Source: Rhodospirillales bacterium (GTDB lineage Bacteria; Pseudomonadota; Alphaproteobacteria; Acetobacterales; Acetobacteraceae). Taken from it: a stretch of DNA of 39,209 bases. The notes under the pieces were generated by a model. That model had not been told where the DNA came from. It did not search any database and saw nothing but the letters and a program-made list of their open reading frames with translations. The stretch spans positions 1-39,209 of the forward strand of contig JANXVC010000308.1 in the NCBI GenBank assembly GCA_025351925.1. The letters run 5' to 3'. Made by a program: the position numbers and the translations under genes. Shown piece by piece: positions 7,797-16,085 of this stretch (positions within the stretch are counted from its first letter, which is position 1; every line of letters starts with the position of its first letter).

Positions 7797-9335
7797 ATGT
7801 ACGTTTCGACACCACGAAAGTCGTTTGCTGAAGTCTATGACCGCGGCGAGGCACAGGTGGTATGGACCACGCTGGTCGCGGACCTTGAGACGCCGGTTGC
7901 GGCCATGATTAAGCTTGCCGAGGGCCAGCCCTACGGGTTTCTGCTCGAATCGATCGAGGGTGGCGCTGTTCGGGGCCGCTACTCGTATATCGGCCTGAAG
8001 CCCGACCTGATCTGGCGCTGTTTCGGAGAGCGGGCCGAGATCAACCGTACCGTGCAGCTTGGTGGGAATCGTTACGAGCCCTCGCCTTTGCCAGCGCTCG
8101 CCAGCCTGCGGACGCTGATCGAGGAGTGCCGTATCGAGTTGCCGCCGGGTTTGCCGCCGGGCAGCGCCAGCCTGATCGGCTTTTTCGCCTATGACTTCGT
8201 CCGGCTGATCGAGCGGCTGCCGTCCGGCAACCCGGACGAGCTTGGCCTGCCCGACGCTATGCTGATGCGCCCGACCGTGATCGCGGTGTTCGACAACGTG
8301 CTGGACCGCATGACGGTCGTGACGCCGGTCTATCCTACGGAGGGTCTTTCCGCCGCAGTGGCGCACGATCACGCCTGCGAGCGTCTCGCTGGGGTAGCGG
8401 CCGACCTGCGGCGCAGCCTGCCGCACCAGTTCGCGCCGGGTGGGCATGGCGAGGCCAAGGAGCCGGTCTCAAACCACACCAGCGCGGAATACTGCGCAAT
8501 GGTCGAGCAGGCCCAGGCCTACATCCGGGCCGGGGACGCATTCCAGGTCGTGCCGTCGCAGCGTTTTTCACTGCCGTTCACCCTGCCGCCGCTGGCGCTT
8601 TATCGGTCGCTGCGCCGGCTCAATCCGTCGCCGTTCTCGTTCTACCTCAATCTCGGCGACTTCGCGCTGGTCGGCTCCTCGCCGGAGATCCTGGTACGGC
8701 TGCGCGACAACACCGTTACCGTCCGGCCGATCGCTGGAACACGGCCGCGCGGGCGTACGCGGGCGGAAGATATCGCGCTCGAACAGGATCTGCTCGCCGA
8801 CCCAAAGGAGCTGGCAGAGCATCTCATGCTGCTTGATCTCGGTCGCAACGACGTAGGCCGTGTCGCCAAGGTCGGCTCGGTGCGGGTGACCGAGAAGATG
8901 ATCGTCGAGCGCTACTCGCACGTCATGCACATCGTGTCTAACGTGGAGGGCGAGCTCGACCCGGCGCGCGCCGACGTGCTCGACGTGTTGTGCGCGGGCT
9001 TCCCGGCCGGCACGGTGTCGGGTGCCCCAAAGATCCGTGCGATGGAGATTATCGAGGAGCTGGAGCCGACGCGGCGCAGCTTCTACGCCGGCGGCATCGG
9101 CTACATCGGCGCGGATGGCAATCTGGACACCTGCATTGGGCTGCGCACCGGATTAGTGAAGGCGGGCATGCTGTATGTTCAGGCGGGGGGTGGAGTGGTC
9201 GCCGACTCTGATCCCGAGGCGGAATACCTTGAGTCTTGCAACAAGGCCAAAGCGCTGCTGCGCGCCGCAGAAGAAGCCATGCGTTTTGATGGAACAGGGA
9301 TCGCGCATCACGCGGAATACGGAATGGCTGATTGA
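7797..9335 (+). CDS. trpE: Anthranilate synthase component I
   Basis: Converts chorismate plus ammonia (from TrpG) to anthranilate. The chorismate-binding core is complete: PIAGTRPRGRT, a LLDLGRNDVGRV segment, SHVMHIVSNVEG, FPAGTVSGAPKIRAMEII and YVQAGGGVVADSDPEAEY. The N-terminal domain keeps the LLES tryptophan-feedback motif (residues 49-52), so feedback sensitivity is probably retained. I prefer ATG 7797 (512 residues) because GAGGA lies 6 bases upstream; an in-frame ATG at 7752 with AGGA would add 15 residues and cannot be excluded. In many alphaproteobacteria trpE precedes trpG, whereas here it follows trpC after a 67-base gap, an order unlike the common trpEGDC layout. Confidence 0.95.
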   Translation: MYVSTPRKSFAEVYDRGEAQVVWTTLVADLETPVAAMIKLAEGQPYGFLLESIEGGAVRGRYSYIGLKPDLIWRCFGERAEINRTVQLGGNRYEPSPLPALASLRTLIEECRIELPPGLPPGSASLIGFFAYDFVRLIERLPSGNPDELGLPDAMLMRPTVIAVFDNVLDRMTVVTPVYPTEGLSAAVAHDHACERLAGVAADLRRSLPHQFAPGGHGEAKEPVSNHTSAEYCAMVEQAQAYIRAGDAFQVVPSQRFSLPFTLPPLALYRSLRRLNPSPFSFYLNLGDFALVGSSPEILVRLRDNTVTVRPIAGTRPRGRTRAEDIALEQDLLADPKELAEHLMLLDLGRNDVGRVAKVGSVRVTEKMIVERYSHVMHIVSNVEGELDPARADVLDVLCAGFPAGTVSGAPKIRAMEIIEELEPTRRSFYAGGIGYIGADGNLDTCIGLRTGLVKAGMLYVQAGGGVVADSDPEAEYLESCNKAKALLRAAEEAMRFDGTGIAHHAEYGMAD

Positions 9336-9374
9336 TGCGGCTGGATCCGAATAACTGACGAATAGGGTTTTGCC

Positions 9375-10814
9375 ATGAATGACTTCGCAAATTTCGTAGC
9401 GGAAGAGTTCGTAGCCTCGACTGCAGAAAGCTACCCGACCGCTTGGTCGCCGGACTCGTGGCGAGCCTATCCGGTCCAGCAACTGCCGACCTACGACGAC
9501 ACAAGTCACCTTGCAGATGTGGAGAGCCGGCTGCGCCGTTCGCCGCCGCTCGTGTTCGCTGGCGAGGTACGCATCCTGCGCCGCAAGCTCAGTGAGGTGG
9601 CGGCTGGCCGAGGCTTCCTGCTTCAAGGGGGCGACTGCGCCGAGAGCTTCGCCGAATTCCATGCCGATAACATCCGCGACAGCCTGCGCGTGCTGCTGCA
9701 GATGGCGGTCGTGCTCAAATTTGGCGCCGGGGTGCCTGTGCTGAAGCTCGGCCGCATGGCGGGACAGTTCGCCAAGCCGCGTTCGTCCGACGTCGAGCGG
9801 CAGGGCGACCTGGAACTGCCCAGCTATCGCGGCGACATTGTCAACGGCTTCGATTTCACGCCCGCGGCCCGGCGGCCCGATCCCGAACGGCAGATTCAAG
9901 CCTACTCGCAGGCCGCTTCGACGCTCAATCTGCTGCGTGCGTTCACCGGCGGCGGCTATGCCAGCCTGGCCAACATGCACAAGTGGAACCTGGATTTTGT
10001 CGCCAACTCGGCGCAGGGCGCGCGCTACGAGGATTTGACGACTCGCATCTCGGAGGCGCTCGACTTCATGGCGGCCTGCGGCATTTCTGACCTGACCACG
10101 CCGCCGATGGCGCACACCACGCTGTACACCTCGCACGAGGCGCTGCTGCTCGGCTTTGAGGAGGCGATGACCCGCACCGACTCCCTCAGCGGCGGCCATT
10201 ACAATACCGCCGCACATTTCATATGGATCGGCGACCGGACGCGTGATCCCGACGGCGCGCATGTCGAATACATGCGCGGCCTCGACAATCCGATCGGCCT
10301 TAAAGCGGGGCCAAGCATGACACCGGACGCTCTGCTGCGCCTGCTCGACATCCTTGATCCACGCAATGAGGCGGGACGCATGACGCTGATCGTGCGTATG
10401 GGGCACGACAAGCTCGCCAAGCATTTGCCGCCGCTGGTTCGGGCCGTGCAGCGCGAGGGCCGGTCAGTGGTTTGGTCGTGTGATCCCATGCACGGCAATA
10501 CGGTCAAGGCGGCGTCGGGCTACAAGACCCGGCCATTCGACCGCATTATGGACGAGGTCGAGAGCTTCTTTGCCGTGCACCACGCCGAGGGCACCTACCC
10601 CGGCGGCATCCACATCGAAATGACCGGGCAAAACGTCACTGAGTGTACCGGCGGCGCGCAGGCGATCACCGATGCAGCGCTGTCAGACCGTTATCATACG
10701 CACTGCGATCCCCGCCTGAACGCGCAGCAGAGCCTGGAGGTCGCCTTCCTGCTGGCGGAGAAGCTGAAGACGGCGCGGCAGGACCGGGTGGCGAATGGGC
10801 TGGGTGCCGTATGA
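9375..10814 (+). CDS. aroG: Class II 3-deoxy-7-phosphoheptulonate synthase
   Basis: First committed step of the shikimate pathway, joining PEP and erythrose-4-phosphate. The 479 residues match the plant/actinobacterial class II type: [11 protein letters not shown] (metal-ligand Cys), [15 protein letters not shown], the [11 protein letters not shown] His motif, [18 protein letters not shown], and [16 protein letters not shown]. It lacks a fused chorismate mutase. It sits 39 bases after trpE and overlaps tyrA by ATGA, so it belongs to the same aromatic-supply operon. Cyanobacterial scytonemin loci likewise carry an extra DAHP synthase gene. Whether this is the only copy in the genome cannot be judged here. 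Confidence 0.96.
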   Translation: MNDFANFVAEEFVASTAESYPTAWSPDSWRAYPVQQLPTYDDTSHLADVESRLRRSPPLVFAGEVRILRRKLSEVAAGRGFLLQGGDCAESFAEFHADNIRDSLRVLLQMAVVLKFGAGVPVLKLGRMAGQFAKPRSSDVERQGDLELPSYRGDIVNGFDFTPAARRPDPERQIQAYSQAASTLNLLRAFTGGGYASLANMHKWNLDFVANSAQGARYEDLTTRISEALDFMAACGISDLTTPPMAHTTLYTSHEALLLGFEEAMTRTDSLSGGHYNTAAHFIWIGDRTRDPDGAHVEYMRGLDNPIGLKAGPSMTPDALLRLLDILDPRNEAGRMTLIVRMGHDKLAKHLPPLVRAVQREGRSVVWSCDPMHGNTVKAASGYKTRPFDRIMDEVESFFAVHHAEGTYPGGIHIEMTGQNVTECTGGAQAITDAALSDRYHTHCDPRLNAQQSLEVAFLLAEKLKTARQDRVANGLGAV

Positions 10815-11815
10815 CGCTCGATCATGGCGGCGAGACAATGCCGGAGAGCGGTCCGCATCGGCCATACAAGGCGCCACTGTTCCGGAAAATCACCTTCGTA
10901 GGACTCGGCCTCATCAACGGATCGATCGCCCGCGACGTGCGGCGCCTGGGTTTGGCCGAACGCCTGGTCGGGACTGCACGGCGGACGGAGACGCTCGATC
11001 AGGCTTGTGCGTTGGGCTTGGTGGACGAGGCGACGCCGAATGCCGCCGCCGCGGTTCGGGATGCGGATCTCGTGGTGCTCGGCGTTCCGGTCGGCGTCAG
11101 CGGCGAGGCAGCCCGTGCGGTGGCGCCCGGCCTGTCTGCTGATGCAATCGTGACCGATGTCGGCTCGGTAAAAGGCAAGGTCATCGAGCTCGTTGCGCCG
11201 TATCTCGATATGCGGCGCTTCGTCCCCGGACACCCTGTTGCCGGGACGGAGAAGTCTGGTCCGGCGGCGGCTATCGAGCGTCTGTTTGAAAACCGATGGT
11301 GCATTCTGACGCCGCATTCCGCGACCGACGCTGCAGCGACCGAGCGGGTCGCAACGCTGTGGCGCGCGCTGGGTTCTAATGTCGAGCTCATGGAGCCTGC
11401 GCACCACGACAAGGTGCTGGCCATCACCTCGCACCTCCCGCATCTGCTTGCCTTCAATATCGTCAACACGGCCGATGACCTTGAAGGCGTGTTGAAGGGT
11501 GAGGTGCTCAAGTATGCGGCGGGTGGCTTCACGGATTTCACGCGCATCGCTGCCTCGGACCCGACCATGTGGCGAGACGTGTTCCTGCATAACAAAGTCG
11601 CGGTGCTTGAGGTTATTGGCCGCTACATCGAGGATCTCATTGCCTTGCAGCGCGCAATTCGCTGGGACGAATCTGATGCTTTGTTCGAGCGTTTTGAGAG
11701 TGCGCAAGCCATTCGGCGAGAGGTGGTCCGCGCTGGTCAGGCTTACAAGCGGGTGCCGAGTGCGAGGTATCATCGCGTTAACGATCGACGACAGCTCAGT
11801 CGAAATCTCGTCTAA
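10811..11815 (+). CDS. tyrA: Prephenate/arogenate dehydrogenase
   Basis: NAD(P)-dependent oxidative decarboxylase of the tyrosine branch, 334 residues from the ATG that overlaps the aroG stop (ATGA). The Rossmann motif is [12 protein letters not shown], and the catalytic-site segments [21 protein letters not shown] and [11 protein letters not shown] (catalytic His) are present, followed by the helical dimerisation domain. If it uses prephenate it directly yields 4-hydroxyphenylpyruvate, one of the two ScyA substrates; if arogenate, it yields tyrosine. Sequence reading alone cannot settle the substrate. An upstream in-frame start inside aroG would add a poorly conserved 56-residue tail and is rejected. 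It is the last gene before an AT-rich gap and so probably ends the operon. Confidence 0.93.
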   Translation: MTLDHGGETMPESGPHRPYKAPLFRKITFVGLGLINGSIARDVRRLGLAERLVGTARRTETLDQACALGLVDEATPNAAAAVRDADLVVLGVPVGVSGEAARAVAPGLSADAIVTDVGSVKGKVIELVAPYLDMRRFVPGHPVAGTEKSGPAAAIERLFENRWCILTPHSATDAAATERVATLWRALGSNVELMEPAHHDKVLAITSHLPHLLAFNIVNTADDLEGVLKGEVLKYAAGGFTDFTRIAASDPTMWRDVFLHNKVAVLEVIGRYIEDLIALQRAIRWDESDALFERFESAQAIRREVVRAGQAYKRVPSARYHRVNDRRQLSRNLV

Positions 11816-12073
11816 AGTATATAATTGAACGTTCTAAAGAACAATAATTATGAAATTGTATGACAAGATGAATGATCGAAGCAAAGATGTAGTTTGATGT
11901 GTTCTAATTACAAACACTTTATCAAATTTTCACTAGTATAAATCTTTGAAATAGATGATGAATGTTGCACCGTGCCGAGGGGTGCGCGTCCATGAGTGGG
12001 GACTAGGCGAACTGTGCCGACCGCCTGACTGGTCATCCGCTTTTTTCACCGACAAACAGGAGGACTATTCCAA
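11816..12073. promoter_or_regulatory. AT-rich regulatory gap with GAAC/GTTC palindromes
   Basis: About 140 bases (11816-11955) are strikingly AT-rich against a GC-rich background. They contain overlapping palindromes: GAACGTTC (11827-11834) and GTTCTAAAGAAC (11831-11842). A TTGATG (11894-11899) and a TATAAAT-like element (from 11937) could belong to promoters, but the spacing is not canonical and no single promoter is convincing. The gap probably drives the downstream repeat-protein gene; the palindrome may be an operator for an unidentified regulator. A strong SD, AGGAGG (12058-12063), closes the region. Confidence 0.45.
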
Positions 12074-13672
12074 ATGGCAAATGATAGCACCGGCGGCCCG
12101 CCAGCCGATAGCAATGCACCCAACGTTTTCGGTCCCGGCTCCTTTGGTCAGACCGGCTCGAGCGGCAGCAATAACGCTGGCGTGATCGCGCCCGGAAGCG
12201 CCAACGTCGCAGTGGGCAGCAATGCTGACACCTCGGCTGCCGGATACGCCGCTGCTAACCAGGGCGCTCCTGGTCAGGACAACAACGTCGGCGTGATCAC
12301 GCCCGGCGGCTCCGATGTTACCCTCAGCGGCGGTAATGGACGCTTCGTGATCGACTACACCCAGCCGTCGCCAATCGATGGTTCGGTGAATACCGGCGGC
12401 AACGTCGTTCACGTCACGGGCGGCAACAATCAGTTTGTCGTGAAGTTCAAGCCGGACAGCTCTGGCACCGATGCGAGCAGCTTCGGCAGCAATTCGGTCG
12501 CGGTTGACGGCGGCAATAACCAGTTTGTCGTCGTGTATGACTATTCAGCGTTCACCAGCGGCAGCCCCTCAGGCGACAACGTCACCGTGAACGGCGGCAA
12601 CAACGCGTTTGTCGTCAGCTACAGCGGCCCGTCGCCCAACGACGCCGCAAGCAGCAGCGCAGTGAACATTGGCGGCGACAACAACCAATTCGTCGTTGCG
12701 TATGCCGTCCCCGCGGCGGCAGGCAGCGGTGGTGCGGACGCTGGCAGCGCAGCGGGCGGCAATCCGTTTGCGGGCGGCAGCAGCGCCGCACCCGCCGGTG
12801 CGGGCAGCGGCGGCAACCCGTTCGCCGGCTCGGCGGGCGGTAATCCCTTCGGCGCTGCAGGCGGCGCCAGCACATCTGGAGGCAGCAGCATGAGTTCTAT
12901 GGATATGACAGGCAGCATGGGCGGAGCCGCTGGCGGCAGCAGCGCTGATCTTAACGCGTCGCTGAGGCAGAGCCCGTTCGGCAGCCTGCTCGATCTGCCA
13001 GGCGTCACTGCCGAGACCATTTTCGGCAACATCAACCCGAACGACTATTCGTCCACGGGAGGTAATCCCTTTGCGGGCGCGGCGCCGGGAAGCAACCCAT
13101 TCACTAACTATCCCGGGACCACCGGCCTGTTCTCGGCCGCGACAAACGCCGGCGCTGCAAGCAGTGGCGCGGGCGCCCCGAGCGGTGGCGGTAACCCCTT
13201 CGCTGGCGGCAGCATGGGAGGCGCGCCAGCCATCGGTGGAAGCGCTCCTGCCAGTGATGGGAGTGCTCCGGTCAGCAGCAGCGATCAGGCGGCAATGCCG
13301 AGCGATCCGACTGGTGCGGGGGCTGGCGCGCTAGCTACTGCTGGCAGTGGCAGCCCTGATGCAGGTGGCGCTCCCGTCCCCGGCGGCGACGCTGCCTCTT
13401 TCTTGGCAGCAAGCCCGTTCGGGCCGCTATTGAGCCTGCCAGGCTTCAGCGCCGATGCGTTGCTGGCTAGCCTGAGCGGCGGCAACAACTTTGCGGCCAT
13501 CGCCGGCCTTGGCGGACCCAACAATCCGTTCGGTGACACCGCAAGCAGTCCTGTTGCCGCTGGCAGCCCTGACAGCAGTGGCCCCTCGGCGAGCGACATC
13601 ACGTCGTCGGTCTTTGCGCAGATTTCGAGTGATGGCGGCTCGACCACACAGATGATTATGCCAACCGTCTAA
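12074..13672 (+). CDS. Gly/Ser/Asn-rich repeat protein of unknown function
   Basis: The family is not recognised. The 532-residue product starts at ATG 12074, 10 bases after AGGAGG. The N-terminal third has five copies of a beta-strand-like motif of the form V-x-V-x-GGNNQFVVxY at roughly 25-30-residue spacing (about residues 87-210), which suggests a beta-solenoid or stacked sheet. The rest is low-complexity Gly/Ala/Ser with repeated GGNPFAG. Two longer motifs, SPFGSLLDLPGVTAETI (around residue 299) and SPFGPLLSLPGFSADAL (around 446), repeat each other. There is no Sec signal peptide, membrane helix or Cys. A surface or matrix protein exported by a non-Sec route is possible. It sits inside the scytonemin-like region with its own promoter region and terminator, so any link to the pathway is conjecture. 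Confidence 0.75.
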   Translation: MANDSTGGPPADSNAPNVFGPGSFGQTGSSGSNNAGVIAPGSANVAVGSNADTSAAGYAAANQGAPGQDNNVGVITPGGSDVTLSGGNGRFVIDYTQPSPIDGSVNTGGNVVHVTGGNNQFVVKFKPDSSGTDASSFGSNSVAVDGGNNQFVVVYDYSAFTSGSPSGDNVTVNGGNNAFVVSYSGPSPNDAASSSAVNIGGDNNQFVVAYAVPAAAGSGGADAGSAAGGNPFAGGSSAAPAGAGSGGNPFAGSAGGNPFGAAGGASTSGGSSMSSMDMTGSMGGAAGGSSADLNASLRQSPFGSLLDLPGVTAETIFGNINPNDYSSTGGNPFAGAAPGSNPFTNYPGTTGLFSAATNAGAASSGAGAPSGGGNPFAGGSMGGAPAIGGSAPASDGSAPVSSSDQAAMPSDPTGAGAGALATAGSGSPDAGGAPVPGGDAASFLAASPFGPLLSLPGFSADALLASLSGGNNFAAIAGLGGPNNPFGDTASSPVAAGSPDSSGPSASDITSSVFAQISSDGGSTTQMIMPTV

Positions 13673-13687
13673 ATCAGCTGCAGGTAG

Positions 13688-13724
13688 GCCGGCGACGTAT
13701 CTATCATGTCGCCGGCTTTTCTTT
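13688..13724 (+). terminator. Rho-independent terminator after the repeat-protein gene
   Basis: A perfect 9-bp GC-rich stem, GCCGGCGAC (13688-13696) with GTCGCCGGC (13708-13716), is followed by TTTTCTTT, 16 bases after the stop. This is a textbook intrinsic terminator. A second, AT-rich inverted repeat, AAAACA...TGTTTT (13750-13769), lies further along and could act for the opposing aroK transcript. Confidence 0.85.
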
Positions 13725-13840
13725 GTCCAAGTTGAATCCAGCAAACGTTAAAACACAGTACGCTGTTTTATACAACGTGGCCATCGATATGTACTGCGAT
13801 GGTGTCCGTTGCGTGGACTACGAGTTTCGGACAATCGGCT

Positions 13841-14425
13841 TCAAGAGTTGACGTAAGTCCAAGTCCGCAACACGGCCAGCACCTTTGCAGTCGTCACATC
13901 AGGACTCTCGTCAACGCCGTCCACTACTAAGTCCGCCTCCCCATAGATGGGATGGCGCTGCATTATAAGCTGTTGCAGAGTTTCGACCGGGTCGCCGTTC
14001 TGCAGCAGCGGCCGATTGGTGCTGCCTGTAAGTCGCCGCAGCAGAAGCGGAAGATCACAACGTAGCCAAATCGATGTCGCCTGCTGCTGAATCGCCTTGC
14101 GGGTCCTCGGATCCATAAAGGCTCCGCCGCCGGTGGCTAATACCGACGGAGCATCCGCCAACAAACGGCGGATGACGCGCCGTTCCCGATCACGAAAATC
14201 TGTTTCGCCATAGCGCGCAAACAGCTCGGGGACGCTGCAGCCCGCATCGCGTTCTATTTCGATGTCCGTATCGTGGAACGGCAACGCAAGCCGCGCGGCC
14301 AGCCGCCGCCCGACATTGGTTTTGCCAGCACCCATCAAACCAACGAGCGCGATGCTGCGGCAGCGAATTTGCGCTGGCAGGCTATCCGCTGGCACACTGT
14401 CCACCAAGATGACTGGACTGTCCAA
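13841..14425 (-). CDS. aroK: Shikimate kinase (TTG start)
   Basis: Phosphorylates shikimate with ATP, the fifth step of the shikimate pathway. The P-loop is GLMGAGKTNVG; the shikimate-binding DTDIEIE, FRDRERR and the TGGGAF motif are present, as is the LID-region RPLL. The 194 residues are normal length. The first codon is TTG (complement of 14423-14425), supported by AGAGG six bases upstream; a GTG seven codons later is an alternative. In most alphaproteobacteria aroK is joined to aroB; here it stands alone, divergent from aroA and between pathway genes, which suggests an accessory copy serving this locus. Confidence 0.92.
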   Translation of the reverse strand: MDSPVILVDSVPADSLPAQIRCRSIALVGLMGAGKTNVGRRLAARLALPFHDTDIEIERDAGCSVPELFARYGETDFRDRERRVIRRLLADAPSVLATGGGAFMDPRTRKAIQQQATSIWLRCDLPLLLRRLTGSTNRPLLQNGDPVETLQQLIMQRHPIYGEADLVVDGVDESPDVTTAKVLAVLRTWTYVNS

Positions 14426-14662
14426 TACTTGCCTCTACATTGTAGAAATAATACATTGCGGGAGAATAGCGGCACGTAAGTCGAATAGCCGGTTGGAGCA
14501 GATAGTGTCAGCGTGCCGCGGGCATAATCGACAACACAAAACGGCGAGACAAAGTGATTTTAGCGTGGCTGGCCAGCCTTGTTCGACGCACGTGCTAATT
14601 ACCCGCTCTGGCAATTTGCCAATCCAGCTTTGTGACGAATTTCGCATAGGGGTTTGACGACC
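14426..14662. promoter_or_regulatory. Divergent aroK/aroA intergenic region
   Basis: About 235 bases separate the outward-facing aroK and aroA genes and must contain promoters for both. The part next to aroK includes an AT-rich patch with two nearby TACATTG elements. No confident -35/-10 pair, riboswitch or operator was identified. AGGGG (14648-14652) serves the aroA ATG at 14663. Confidence 0.4.
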
Positions 14663-15937
14663 ATGACGGCTGCGATCGTTAGAATTGCCGCGCTGACGGT
14701 CGTGCCGCCGGATCACCCGTTGCGTGGTCGGGTGGTGCCGCCAGGCTCGAAGTCGATCACCAACCGCGCCCTGCTTCTGGCAGCGCTGGCCAGCGGCACC
14801 AGTCGGTTGACCGGGGCGCTCAAAAGTGACGACACGGCATTCATGGCCAGCGCGCTGCGGCGCATGGGCGTCACGGTTTCGGAGCCGGACGCGGCGAGCT
14901 TCGTGGTAACCGCCACCGGGCGTCTCGCTGCGCCTAACGGGCCGATCAGCCTGGGCAATGCTGGGACGGCAACCCGCTTCTTGACCGCTGCCGCCGCAAT
15001 GGTTGACGGCGAGGTGGTCATCGACGGCGACGCGCACATGCGCAGGCGGCCGATCGCGCCGCTCGTTGCCGCGCTGCGCCGGCTTGGTGTTGATGCCGCC
15101 GCGGCATCGGGCTGCCCGCCCGTCCTTGTTCGCGGCCACGGCGGTTTCGCGGGTGGCCGAGTCGAGGTCGATGGCGGGCTCTCCAGCCAGTACGTCTCGG
15201 CGCTGCTCATGGTGGGCGCCTGCGGGCGTGGGCCGACGGAGGTCGTGCTGACCGGGTATGACATCGGCGCCAGGGGCTACGTTGATCTAACGCTCGCCGC
15301 CATGGCCGCGTTCGGCGCGGAGGTTACTCCCGTCGGCGCCAAAGCGTGGCGAGTGGCGCCGACCGGTTATCACGCGGCCGATTTCGCAGTGGAGCCGGAT
15401 GCCTCGGCCGCGACCTATCTGTGGGCGGCCGAGATGCTGACCGGCGGCGCAATCGACCTCGGCTTCGCGCCCGAGGCCTCCAGTCAGCCCGACGCACACG
15501 CCTGCCACGTCATCCGCAGCTTTCCGCACCTGCCGGCCGTGATCGACGGCTCACAGATGCAGGATGCCGTGCCGACGCTCGCCGTCCTGGCAGCGTTCAA
15601 TACGACGCCGGTTCGCTTCATCAATATCGCCAATCTACGGGTCAAGGAGTGCGACCGGCTGTCTGCGCTGGCGACCGAGCTGTCGCGCATCGCGCCGGGT
15701 CTTGGGCGCGAGGACGGCGACGACCTGATCGTCGCGGCCGACCCCGCGCTCGCCGGTATGACGCGGCCGACGCGCATCGAGACCTACGCCGACCACCGCA
15801 TCGCGATGAGCTTCGCGCTCGCTGGATTGCGGATTGGCGGCATTACCATTCTCGATCCGGACTGCGTCGGCAAGACCTATCCCGGCTATTGGGCCGACCT
15901 TGCCTCGCTTGGAGTTGGTTTTACGGAAAGCGCCTGA
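14663..15937 (+). CDS. aroA: 5-enolpyruvylshikimate-3-phosphate synthase
   Basis: Transfers the enolpyruvyl group of PEP to shikimate-3-phosphate. Diagnostic segments are PPGSKSITNRALLLAAL, LGNAGTATRFLTAA, the SSQYVSALLM substrate loop, VKECDRLSALATEL and TYADHRIAMSFALAG. From ATG 14663 the protein has 424 residues, the usual length. The TTG at 14654 is rejected because AGGGG would then be one base from it, while spacing to the ATG is 10. In many alphaproteobacteria aroA sits next to cmk and rpsA; neither is nearby here, again hinting at a dedicated copy. Confidence 0.95.
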   Translation: MTAAIVRIAALTVVPPDHPLRGRVVPPGSKSITNRALLLAALASGTSRLTGALKSDDTAFMASALRRMGVTVSEPDAASFVVTATGRLAAPNGPISLGNAGTATRFLTAAAAMVDGEVVIDGDAHMRRRPIAPLVAALRRLGVDAAAASGCPPVLVRGHGGFAGGRVEVDGGLSSQYVSALLMVGACGRGPTEVVLTGYDIGARGYVDLTLAAMAAFGAEVTPVGAKAWRVAPTGYHAADFAVEPDASAATYLWAAEMLTGGAIDLGFAPEASSQPDAHACHVIRSFPHLPAVIDGSQMQDAVPTLAVLAAFNTTPVRFINIANLRVKECDRLSALATELSRIAPGLGREDGDDLIVAADPALAGMTRPTRIETYADHRIAMSFALAGLRIGGITILDPDCVGKTYPGYWADLASLGVGFTESA

Positions 15938-16085
15938 AGCGGCAGCCTAACATAGAGTTAACGAAGTGATGCACCAGTATTAACATAGTTTAGCGACAAT
16001 CGCTGTAATGCAGTGCGAGTTTGCACTTTGTCGCATATGTTCAGCCCTCATTTTGTGCGGCTGGAGTACACCAAGGGGCTCAGCC

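Noticed and set aside
11827-11842. LexA box
   Set aside because: Alphaproteobacterial LexA sites are direct repeats of GTTC with a 7-base spacer; this site is an inverted GTTC-N4-GAAC arrangement overlapping GAACGTTC.
11955-12185. Short plus-strand ORF running into the repeat-protein gene
   Set aside because: It has no good SD and overlaps the strongly initiated gene at 12074 in another frame; its translation shows no recognisable features.
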